Made by a program: the position numbers and the translations under genes | Shown here: one piece after another, positions 1 through 6,006 of the stretch | Position numbering within the stretch: position 1 is the first letter of the stretch | How the letters are laid out: each line of letters begins with the position of its first letter | The notes under the pieces: generated by a model | What the model was told of the DNA's origin: nothing | The model's input: only the letters and a program-made list of their open reading frames with translations | Database searches by the model: none | Assembly (NCBI GenBank): GCA_964345635.1 | Contig: CAYFRM010000010.1 | Location: forward strand, 1-8,714 | DNA from: WVXT01 sp964345635 | GTDB taxonomy: Bacteria > UBA6262 > WVXT01 | Length of the DNA: 8,714 bases | Reading direction: 5' to 3'

Positions 1-1108
1 CTTTTATCGTCTTTGCTATAATAACTGTTGGTTTTCCCTTGACTTTTTTTGCCTCGGCAAATGCCTCCAGAATTTCTTCCATCCTGTGCCCGTTAATTCC
101 TATAGTATTCCAGCCAAAAGCTTTCCATTTTTCCAAGATGGGCCGGGGACTCATTATTTCATCGATTTTTCCGTCTATCTGCAGTCCGTTATTATCGACG
201 ATTCCGCAAAGATTATCCAGGTGGTAATGGGAAGCCGCCATTGCCGCTTCCCATATCTGTCCTTCTTCTATTTCGCCGTCGCCCATCAAACAGTAGACGC
301 GAGCTTCTATTTTATCCATCCTGAGCCCCAAGGCAACGCCATTGGCGATAGAGAGACCCTGTCCCAGCGAACCGGTGGAAACCTCTATGCCCGGTAAACC
401 GTCGCTCCTAGAAGGATGACCCTGCAGGCGACTACCAAGTTTTCTCAGTGTCTTAAGTTCCGACAAAGGAAAGTAGCCAGCCCTTGCCAGACAAGCGTAC
501 ATCGCCGGACAGCTGTGTCCTTTGGAAAGAATGAACCTGTCCCTCTCTTTCCATTGGGGATTCTTGGGGTTATGCCTCATTACCGAAAAATAGAGAGCAA
601 CTACAATGTCGGTGGCGGAAAGAGCCCCGCCGGGATGGCCCGACCCCGCCCGGGCAAGCATTTCGATAATGTCCTTCCTTACCCGTCCGGCCGTCTCTTT
701 CAGTTTCTTGATATTATCATTTTTTCTCATCTTTTTTTTCTTTTCAATCAGATAACCGATACGTTTTAAAAGGTGTTGAGGCTCAAAGGGCTTGGTTATG
801 TACCAATCGGCTTTTTTCTGCAACGCTTTTTCAAAATCTGCGCCCGTATCAAGAGCGGTCAGCACCAAAACCGGTATTTCTTTGGTATCCGGATCGGCTT
901 TTAGCATTTCACAAACCCGATATCCGTCCATTCCCGGAAGCATCAAATCGAGAATGATCAGGTCGGGTTTCTTCTCTTTCGCCATTTGTAATCCGTGTTC
1001 TCCGTCTCCTGCCGCAACTGTGGAATAGTTGTTCTTTTCCAGAATGAACTTGACCAATTTCACCGTTTGAGGGTTATCTTCTATAACCAAAATTTCTTTT
1101 TTCGGCAT
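1..1108 (-). CDS. Receiver domain fused in frame to transketolase N-terminal subunit (partial, 3' end outside window)
   Basis: One open frame of 369 codons, with no stop from the ATG at 1106-1108 to the left edge. A GGAGG stands 7 nt before the ATG, and the upstream receiver gene stops 9 nt earlier. Residues 1-122 are a complete CheY-type receiver: acidic pair E10/D11, phospho-acceptor D54 in LDLMLPGMDG, T84, and K106 in TKPF. Residues 127-369 are the thiamine-diphosphate (pyrophosphate-binding) half of transketolase: GSGHPGG 155-161, SKGH 195-198, STGSLGQG 244-251, the cofactor/Mg motif GDGEIEEGQIWEA 276-288, and DNNGLQIDG 305-313. Transketolase moves two-carbon units between sugar phosphates; in split forms a second subunit supplies the C-terminal half, which may lie past the left edge. 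The junction is Lys-rich (EKKKKM, 122-127) and encoded by an A8 run, so one indel would restore two separate genes. Domain assignments are secure; the reality of the fusion is less so. Confidence 0.85.
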   Translation of the reverse strand, partial: MPKKEILVIEDNPQTVKLVKFILEKNNYSTVAAGDGEHGLQMAKEKKPDLIILDLMLPGMDGYRVCEMLKADPDTKEIPVLVLTALDTGADFEKALQKKADWYITKPFEPQHLLKRIGYLIEKKKKMRKNDNIKKLKETAGRVRKDIIEMLARAGSGHPGGALSATDIVVALYFSVMRHNPKNPQWKERDRFILSKGHSCPAMYACLARAGYFPLSELKTLRKLGSRLQGHPSRSDGLPGIEVSTGSLGQGLSIANGVALGLRMDKIEARVYCLMGDGEIEEGQIWEAAMAASHYHLDNLCGIVDNNGLQIDGKIDEIMSPRPILEKWKAFGWNTIGINGHRMEEILEAFAEAKKVKGKPTVIIAKTIK

Positions 1109-1117
1109 CTCTCCCTC

Positions 1118-1486
1118 CTACTTTTTTTCCAGTTTTGCTTTTATTTCGTCGAGCAATTCCTTGGGGCTAAACGGTTTAACGATATAGCTGGCAGCTCCCG
1201 CCTGTAACCCTCTCATCACATCCATCTCCTGCCCCAGAGCGGAAAGGATTACAATGGGGATATCTCTGGTATCTTCATCTTTTTTCAACTCCTCGATAGC
1301 TTCTATTCCGTCCATCTTGGGCATCATTACATCCATTAATATCAAATCCGATTTCTCTTTTTTGCTTATCTCCAAAGCTTCTACTCCGTTATGAGCGACG
1401 AGAACTTCAAAGTCGTTCTTTTTCAAAAGAAACTCAATCAATTGCACGGTAGTGGGGTCATCCTCTACGATCAATATCCTGGCCAT
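1118..1486 (-). CDS. Stand-alone CheY-like response regulator receiver protein
   Basis: A 122-residue single-domain receiver. Acidic pocket D9/D10 (VEDD), phospho-acceptor D52 (LMDVMMPKMDG), S82 (ILSA) and K104 (IVKPF) are all present, so it should be phosphorylated by a histidine kinase; none is encoded in the window. There is no output domain, so it probably acts by binding a partner. The frame is open upstream to a GTG at 1639, but that part reads through palindromic repeat DNA and lacks family similarity. The ATG at 1484-1486 gives the normal receiver N-terminus (MARILIVEDD) and has AGGAAG about 5-6 nt before it. It lies 200 nt after the DnaA-like gene and 9 nt before the receiver-transketolase gene, whose receiver is clearly related. 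Its C-terminus (KLEKK) ends where the fused receiver enters its Lys-rich linker. Confidence 0.9.
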   Translation of the reverse strand: MARILIVEDDPTTVQLIEFLLKKNDFEVLVAHNGVEALEISKKEKSDLILMDVMMPKMDGIEAIEELKKDEDTRDIPIVILSALGQEMDVMRGLQAGAASYIVKPFSPKELLDEIKAKLEKK

Positions 1487-1534
1487 TTGCTTCTTCCTTT
1501 CCATCATCGCTCCCATGTATCGGAGCTTCCACTG

Positions 1535-1656
1535 GCAGAGTTTCACTCCGCGGCTACATTCTCTTTTGTAGCGGCAAAGCGCAAGCTTTGCTTCCTGTAG
1601 GGGACGGACTCTGTGCCTTACCTTCCTTTGGGTGGCCACGGAGTGCCACCCCTACA
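1535..1656. repeat. Palindrome-rich intergenic repeat element
   Basis: The roughly 200-nt gap between the DnaA-like gene and the receiver gene is full of short palindromes. GCAGAGT 1535-1541 pairs with ACTCCGC 1545-1551 (one wobble). GCTACA 1553-1558 pairs with TGTAGC 1567-1572. GCAAAGC 1574-1580 pairs with GCTTTGC 1585-1591 around a GCAA loop. TGTAGGGG at 1596-1603 recurs inverted at 1649-1656, with ACTCYGTG matching in both arms, and GGGTGGC 1630-1636 pairs with GCCACCC 1645-1651. A short direct repeat, TGTAGCGG plus AAAG, occurs near 1567 and 1673. The stretch is more GC-rich than the other spacers. No transposase is present, so it resembles a MITE- or REP-like dispersed element. As RNA it could stabilise or insulate the operon message. 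Copy number elsewhere is unknown. Confidence 0.6.
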
Positions 1657-1686
1657 TCCCTGCAATCGCCGTTGTAGCGGGAAAGA

Positions 1687-3570
1687 TTATTTTTGGAAAA
1701 GTTCCTTGTGCCCTATTACGGCGATGTCAAGGAGCATATTGAGATATTTGTAGCTTTTCTTTATGTCGTCATAAGGAATGAAATGAAGAGAAATATTTGC
1801 ATCCTCCAAAATCGCTCCCAGCATTCGGGAAAACTCAGACCCTGATAGACTACTGCCCGGGGGAGGTCCCAGGACTACGGCAATTTTCACGTTGCCCGTT
1901 TTACAAAGTTCAGCAAACATCCCGTAATTTATTTTCTTTTCCGCTATATAATCTTTCTCAAAAACTCCCTCCAGCCGGAATTTCAACTTGTGTTTTTTCA
2001 ATACTTCATCGAATTGCCCTTTGAGTTCTCCGAACTCTTTATGGCGGTCCTGTGGATAAAAGTAGCCTACTTCCACTTTACGCAATGTCTTATCAACGGG
2101 CACTCGCTCCTCCGTGGGAGGAGTGACTTCGGGAGCAGGCTCCGGCCCCTTTGTCACTTTTACTTCTTTTTCTTTTTTCTTTTCTTTTTCCTCTTCTTTT
2201 TTCTCGGCCGGCGGTGGAACTCTTTCCCTCTTGATTTCCTCAATTTCCTCTCCCACTACCTCTTCCTCAGGCGGGGGAAATTCGGGCGCTACCATTTCAG
2301 GAACTTCTTTGGGGGCATATTTTTTACAATTATGACAGTACCACCGGTCGTATTGTTCAACGTAGGTAAGATTCTGTCCGCAAGTCAAGCACTTTTTTTC
2401 CTCCTTAACTTCCGGTGCAGGAGGGACTGGCTTCTTTTCTTCTTCCAATTCGGGTTCCTTTACCTGGGAGGGCTTTGCCTCTGGCAGCTCTTCTCTTTCT
2501 GTCTCGGGCAGAAGGTCGTTCATTAATTCCCGCACTAAATCTATGGTTACTTCTTGTTTGGTCAATTGACCGTAAGCATTAATTCGCTTCAGGAAACCTT
2601 CCAGTTCGCGAACGTTGGATTTCAATTTGCCGGCAACATATACAAGGATGTTATCACTAAGATCCAATTGTTCGAGCTCTTCTTTCTTCTTGAGGATAGC
2701 AACTCTCGTTTCTAAGTTGGGCGACTTGATATCAGCAATCAAACCCCATTCGAATCTCGACTTCAGTCTCTCCTCCAGAGTGGTCAGCTGTTTGGGAGGC
2801 TTATCGGAACTAATTACGATCTGCTTGTGGGCATCATGAAGCACATTGAAGGTGTGAAAGAACTCTTCCTGGGTTGACTCCGCCTCCACCAGGAACTGGA
2901 TATCATCAATTAACAATAGGTCCACCTGCCGGTAGCGCTCTCTGAACTCTTCCAGCGTTCCATTGCCAATGGCTTCTATAACCTCATTCATGAACTCTTC
3001 GGTAGTAACATAAAGTATCTTGGCATCGGCTTTCTTGTTTTTCATATAATGTCCGATTGCGTGAAGCAAATGAGTTTTTCCCAATCCTACCCCGCCGTAG
3101 ATAAATAAAGGATTGTAGATTTCTCCCGGGCTTTTCGCTACAGCCTGAGTGGCTGCATGAGTAAATCTGTTGGAGGCACCGACTACGAAATTATCAAAGG
3201 TATAGTCGGGGTTTAACCTAAGTTCCCCTACGGGCTTAACCGGTCTTTTGGCCTTTTCCTTTCGCGGCTTTTCCTTTACTTTTTCTTTCGCAACTTCTTT
3301 TACCGCTTCTACCCCGGAAACGGAGGGTTTAAGACCCTTCATAGATTCATCCAGCAGCTTGATAATCTTTTCTTTTACCTCAGAGTCAACATTATGAACG
3401 TAAAACGCCCAGTTGTATTCGTCGTCCCGGGGAACAAAAGGACGACTGCAGATATTTCCAATCTTCTCCATTAAGTCACGTAGGTCCCCTTGGCCTCCCC
3501 AGATTCTTATCTTGTACCTCTTTTCTCCTCTCTGCGTAGGAGAAAAACTCATGCTCCACCGTTCAATCAT
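1687..3570 (-). CDS. DnaA-like AAA+ ATPase with zinc ribbon, lacking DnaA domains I and IV
   Basis: 627 residues; ATG at 3568-3570 with AGGGG 7 nt before it. Residues 119-354 match DnaA domain III: the NPDYTFDNFVVG entry, Walker A GGVGLGKTH 159-167, Walker B LLLIDDIQFL 218-227, sensor 1 VISSD 252-256, arginine-finger region SRF 271-273, and sensor 2 SNVRELEG 318-325 (R321). The DnaA DNA-binding domain IV, with its DHTTV helix, should follow residue 354 but is absent. Instead come a charged linker, a CxxC-14-CxxC zinc ribbon (C394, C397, C412, C415), a long Glu/Lys/Pro linker (about 418-495), and an unrecognised alpha/beta-looking domain (about 496-627, with VLGPPPGSSLSG near 567-577). The N-terminus (18-80) does not look like DnaA domain I either. 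It should bind and hydrolyse ATP and may oligomerise like DnaA, but is unlikely to recognise DnaA boxes. It is probably a paralogue serving another role, not the replication initiator. Confidence 0.85.
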   Translation of the reverse strand: MIERWSMSFSPTQRGEKRYKIRIWGGQGDLRDLMEKIGNICSRPFVPRDDEYNWAFYVHNVDSEVKEKIIKLLDESMKGLKPSVSGVEAVKEVAKEKVKEKPRKEKAKRPVKPVGELRLNPDYTFDNFVVGASNRFTHAATQAVAKSPGEIYNPLFIYGGVGLGKTHLLHAIGHYMKNKKADAKILYVTTEEFMNEVIEAIGNGTLEEFRERYRQVDLLLIDDIQFLVEAESTQEEFFHTFNVLHDAHKQIVISSDKPPKQLTTLEERLKSRFEWGLIADIKSPNLETRVAILKKKEELEQLDLSDNILVYVAGKLKSNVRELEGFLKRINAYGQLTKQEVTIDLVRELMNDLLPETEREELPEAKPSQVKEPELEEEKKPVPPAPEVKEEKKCLTCGQNLTYVEQYDRWYCHNCKKYAPKEVPEMVAPEFPPPEEEVVGEEIEEIKRERVPPPAEKKEEEKEKKKEKEVKVTKGPEPAPEVTPPTEERVPVDKTLRKVEVGYFYPQDRHKEFGELKGQFDEVLKKHKLKFRLEGVFEKDYIAEKKINYGMFAELCKTGNVKIAVVLGPPPGSSLSGSEFSRMLGAILEDANISLHFIPYDDIKKSYKYLNMLLDIAVIGHKELFQK

Positions 3571-3639
3571 ACCAATCCCCTGGGCAACATAAACATTCGT
3601 TTCAACTGCAAAAGGGCGGGAGTTCGGGATAGTTTCCTT

Positions 3640-4092
3640 TCACTCCTGCTTTGAATATTTGTTCTCCACCTCTTTAATCTTATTTATCCTGCGAAGATGT
3701 CTCTCCCATCCAAAAGAAGTATTTAGCCAGGTATTGACTATATTCATAATCTTGTTTGCGTCAGGATTAGAACTTAGACAGATAACGTTGGCATTGTTAT
3801 GTTCGGATGCCAGCTTCGCCATTTCTTCGTCACGCACCAAGGCTGCCAAAACTCCGGGAACTTTGTTGGCGGTAATGCTCATTCCTATACCGCTTTTACA
3901 TATAAGAATTCCCTTGTTACAATCTCCCCGGGCAACAGCCTCGGCAACCGGCACGGCAAAATCCGGGTAATCACAGGATTCCTCCGAGAAACACCCAAAG
4001 TCACTCACTTCATGGTTTAATTTTTGCAGTTTCTCTTTTAATTTCTCTTTTAATTTGAATCCTTGATGGTCAGACCCGATGGCAATTTTCAT
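3640..4092 (-). CDS. rpiB: Ribose-5-phosphate isomerase B (RpiB/LacAB family)
   Basis: 150 residues, the usual length for RpiB, which interconverts ribose 5-phosphate and ribulose 5-phosphate in the pentose phosphate pathway. Visible family features are the N-terminal strand with D8/H9 (GSDHQGF), DYPDFA 41-46, the catalytic-base cysteine C65 in GILICKSGIGMSI, ANKVPGVLAALV, H98 and N99/N100 (SEHNNANV), and the C-terminal phosphate-binding RHLRRI 131-136. One oddity: the active-site loop, commonly CGTG, is CKSG here, with Lys replacing Gly and Ser replacing Thr. The ATG at 4090-4092 follows a GGGAAGAAG ribosome site. It lies 67 nt after tpiA and 69 nt before the DnaA-like gene, with no promoter seen in either gap, so it is probably co-transcribed. 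The sequence does not exclude allose-6-phosphate isomerase activity, but the pathway neighbours favour ribose phosphate. Confidence 0.93.
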   Translation of the reverse strand: MKIAIGSDHQGFKLKEKLKEKLQKLNHEVSDFGCFSEESCDYPDFAVPVAEAVARGDCNKGILICKSGIGMSITANKVPGVLAALVRDEEMAKLASEHNNANVICLSSNPDANKIMNIVNTWLNTSFGWERHLRRINKIKEVENKYSKQE

Positions 4093-4159
4093 CTTCTTCC
4101 CACGCTCCGGTCAATTGCAGCTACTCTTATTTCGGGTGGCAGGAATACCGGAAACCAGA

Positions 4160-4909
4160 CTAATATTGCATAACCTTCAGAAAAGATTCAGCCTTTAAAC
4201 TTGCTCCCCCTACTAACCCTCCGTCCACATTTTCACAAGACATCAGAGCCGAGATATTATCGGGATTTATGCTTCCCCCGTATAAAATTCTGATTGCCTG
4301 AGCATTTTCCTTTCCAAATATTTGCCCCAGCAATTTCCGGATAAATCGTTGTACCTCTTCAGCCTGCTCAGGCGTGGCTGTCTTTCCCGTACCGATAGCC
4401 CACACCGGCTCATAGGCCACTACCAATTCTTTGCTTTCTTTACCGGTCAATCCGGACAGGCCCGTTTTGACTTGCTCTTCTATTACTTTCAAGGTATCCC
4501 CTTTTTCTCTCTGTGCCAGCGTTTCCCCCACACAAACAATGGGAATGAGCCCGGCAGAAAAAGCCGTCTTCACTTTCCTATTCACTGCCTCGTTCGTTTC
4601 AGCAAAATATTGACGCCGCTCCGAGTGACCCAGAATTACGTAATCACAGCCAATATCTTTGAGCATGGACGGCGACACCTCACCGGTATATGCTCCGCTA
4701 ACTTCCCAGTGCATGTTCTGGGCACCCAATCTTATCCGGGAACCTGCGATTACTTTCTTCACCGAAGAAAGAACAGTGAACGGGGGACAGAGAACTATCT
4801 CCCTGTCCGCAATACTCCCTGCTTTGTTTTTTAACTCACGAGCTAACTCCACTGCCTCCGAGGTTAGCTTATTCATTTTCCAATTACCGGCAATAATCGG
4901 CTTCCTCAA
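4160..4909 (-). CDS. tpiA: Triosephosphate isomerase
   Basis: 249 residues, full length for the family. It interconverts dihydroxyacetone phosphate and glyceraldehyde 3-phosphate in glycolysis and gluconeogenesis. Catalytic residues are all visible: N9 and K11 in GNWKMN, electrophile H95 in GHSERR, base E167 in AYEPVW, the closing loop PVWAIGTGKTA 168-178, and the phosphate-binding YGGSI 210-214 and GLVGGASL 231-238. The start is a TTG at 4907-4909 with AGGAG 7 nt upstream. The nearby ATG at 4915-4917 is out of frame, so the weak start codon is the real one. It is the first gene after the consensus promoter at 5013-5041, with a leader of roughly 95 nt, and heads the operon that continues through rpiB, the DnaA-like gene and the receiver genes. 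Confidence 0.97.
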   Translation of the reverse strand: MRKPIIAGNWKMNKLTSEAVELARELKNKAGSIADREIVLCPPFTVLSSVKKVIAGSRIRLGAQNMHWEVSGAYTGEVSPSMLKDIGCDYVILGHSERRQYFAETNEAVNRKVKTAFSAGLIPIVCVGETLAQREKGDTLKVIEEQVKTGLSGLTGKESKELVVAYEPVWAIGTGKTATPEQAEEVQRFIRKLLGQIFGKENAQAIRILYGGSINPDNISALMSCENVDGGLVGGASLKAESFLKVMQY

Positions 4910-4975
4910 TCTTCATCTCCTGATAACTAATTTAGCAAATTTAACAGCCCTAAACAAGCAAAAATTGAACCCCGC

Positions 4976-4988
4976 CCGGAAAATCCGG
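4976..4988 (-). other. Small hairpin in the tpiA leader
   Basis: A CCGGA/TCCGG stem with a 3-nt loop lies in the presumed tpiA 5' leader, with a G-rich stretch just after it. It is too far from the start (about 65 nt) to mask the ribosome site directly and no U-tract follows, so it is not a terminator. No riboswitch class was recognised in this leader. Confidence 0.3.
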
Positions 4989-5012
4989 AGATTAACACCT
5001 GGAATAAAAATT

Positions 5013-5041
5013 ATTATAATGCACATTCTCTATAGTGTCAA
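5013..5041 (-). promoter_or_regulatory. Consensus sigma70-type promoter of the tpiA operon
   Basis: On the minus strand TTGACA (5041-5036) is followed after exactly 17 nt by TATAAT (5018-5013). Both hexamers match the consensus perfectly. Transcription should begin near 5005-5007, giving a leader of about 95 nt before the TTG start of tpiA. No other comparable promoter is seen before rpiB, the DnaA-like gene or the receiver genes, so this probably drives the whole unit. Confidence 0.85.
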
Positions 5042-5076
5042 GAAAAAAGGTAAGGATAACGGGGGCAAACGTAAAG

Positions 5077-5227
5077 AAAAAAAAGACCCCTTGCCGATAA
5101 AGACGAACTGCTGGAAAATTTTCGCATTCTCAACCGAAATTGTCTATTTTCCCCAACGAACTCAAGAGTTACGCCACCTGATTATCCGGAATACAGAATA
5201 CCAGCAATTGTCTTCCAACAAGGGGTC
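5077..5227 (-). ncRNA. Putative structured RNA or long-stem terminator after the Lys-rich gene
   Basis: The gap between the Lys-rich gene and the tpiA promoter (about 220 nt) holds nested complementary segments rather than an ORF. Outermost is a perfect 9-bp pairing between 5219-5227 and 5085-5093 (minus-strand GACCCCTTG and CAAGGGGTC). Inside it are 5210-5215 with 5099-5104 (GAAGAC/GTCTTT, one wobble), 5201-5206 with 5109-5114 (TGCTGG/CCAGCA), 5195-5200 with 5125-5130 (TATTCT/AGAATG, one wobble), and an apical hairpin at 5157-5173. The 3' side runs straight into eight U residues (5084-5077). This rod-like shape with a terminal U-tract fits a free-standing small RNA or an elaborate terminator. 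It matches no RNA family I can name; no own promoter was identified. Confidence 0.4.
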
Positions 5228-5258
5228 ACCTTGCACTGCGAAATTCTTTGTCTATTGC

Positions 5259-5618
5259 CTATCTTCTCTTCTTTCTCTTCTTTTTTGCTTTCTTTTTCTT
5301 TTTTGCTTTTCTCTTCTTTACCATCTTTTTCCTCCTTTTCTTTCTCGCAGTTTTCTTTTTGGCGGCTCTTTTTTTCTTCTTCTTTTTCCTCTTTTTACCG
5401 CCGCGGGACATCCTCGCCCGGGAGACATCTCCCTGTTTATCAAGGTAATAGAGATAACCACGGGCCTTCCTGACGCCAACCTTGGCAACTTTTACAGGGC
5501 TGCCACCCTTCTTGCCACCGCGGGCCATCCTCGCCCGAGAGACATCTCCTTGCTTGTCGACGAAATAGAGATAACCTTCCTGTCTCCTTACACCAACCCT
5601 TGCTACCTTTTCTCCCAT
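5259..5618 (-). CDS. Small very basic protein: two 34-residue repeats plus Lys/Arg tail
   Basis: 119 residues; ATG at 5616-5618 with an excellent ribosome site (AGGAGGTG, 8 nt before it). Residues 4-37 and 43-76 are two copies of one unit, 27 of 34 identical, each with VGVR, GYLYxxDKQGDVSRARM and RGGKK. The remaining 43 residues (77-119) contain 35 Lys or Arg with scattered Ala, like the tails of histone H1-like bacterial proteins. I do not recognise the repeat family. The aromatic GYLY(F/Y) strand followed by DKQGDVSR suggests a small beta-rich module. The composition predicts nucleic-acid binding, for example as a nucleoid or ribosome/RNA-associated protein; this is inferred from charge and not from homology. 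It lies 64 nt after the helix-turn-helix gene, likely in the same transcript. A perfect 12-bp direct repeat flanks it. Confidence 0.85.
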   Translation of the reverse strand: MGEKVARVGVRRQEGYLYFVDKQGDVSRARMARGGKKGGSPVKVAKVGVRKARGYLYYLDKQGDVSRARMSRGGKKRKKKKKKRAAKKKTARKKRRKKMVKKRKAKKKKKAKKKRKKRR

Positions 5619-5682
5619 CTCTTCCTCACCTCCTCTGCTTTAAAGGTTTGAATAAGTACGGCCCACTATATTGCCTATCTAT

Positions 5683-5913
5683 TCAACTCTTCGCGTTTTT
5701 TTTACTCTTTTCCGGCGGAAGCTTGGCCTGGGATTCTTTGGGCAAAGTAATAATTGACTCTTTTAACCAGGCATCGATCATCTCTTTGGAAAACTTGTAT
5801 TGTCTGCCAATCTTGGAAGCCGGGATTTTTTTCTGGCGGATTAATTGATAAATCTTGGATTTGCTCAATCCTATATATTGTGACAGCTCTTCAGTGCTCA
5901 TTATATCTTTCAT
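5683..5913 (-). CDS. Small helix-turn-helix protein of the excisionase/MerR-like family
   Basis: 76 residues. Residues 5-52 match the short winged helix-turn-helix found in excisionases and many small regulators (HTH_17 type): STEELSQYIGLSKSKIYQLI as the two-helix unit, then the basic wing RQKKIPASKIGRQYKFSKE and DAWL. A Lys/Pro-rich tail (58-76) follows. It should bind DNA; with no integrase or phage genes near, a regulator is more likely than a recombination directionality factor. Start choice: the frame also has a GTG at 5920-5922, but that GTG is part of the ribosome site AAGGTG, which stands 6 nt before the ATG at 5911-5913, so the ATG is preferred. It has its own promoter at 5979-6006 and precedes the Lys-rich gene. 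Confidence 0.85.
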   Translation of the reverse strand: MKDIMSTEELSQYIGLSKSKIYQLIRQKKIPASKIGRQYKFSKEMIDAWLKESIITLPKESQAKLPPEKSKKNAKS

Positions 5914-5978
5914 TAGATTCACCTTTTTAGGAATTTTTAAAGCTATGTTTTATCATCTACCATCCGTGCTTTATTTTA

Positions 5979-6006
5979 ATTATAATATATTTACATAATT
6001 TGTCAA
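5979..6006 (-). promoter_or_regulatory. Sigma70-type promoter of the helix-turn-helix/Lys-rich pair
   Basis: On the minus strand TTGACA (6006-6001) is followed after 16 nt by TATAAT (5984-5979). Both hexamers are perfect and set in very AT-rich DNA. The expected start near 5971-5973 gives a leader of about 60 nt before the ATG at 5913. No terminator separates this gene from the Lys-rich gene, so both are likely transcribed from here. Confidence 0.75.

Noticed and set aside
1487..1639. N-terminal extension of the free receiver to a GTG at 1639
   Set aside because: It would translate palindromic repeat DNA and add 51 residues before a normal receiver start that has its own ribosome site.
1990..2526. 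Plus-strand open frame of 178 codons rich in Phe and Leu
   Set aside because: Shadow of the Glu/Lys-rich linkers of the DnaA-like gene; no family features.
4659..5651. Plus-strand open frame of 330 codons
   Set aside because: It runs antisense through tpiA's start, the promoter, the structured spacer and the Lys-rich gene. Its Phe/Leu/Ser-rich composition is just the complement of Lys codons, and there is no ribosome site or domain.
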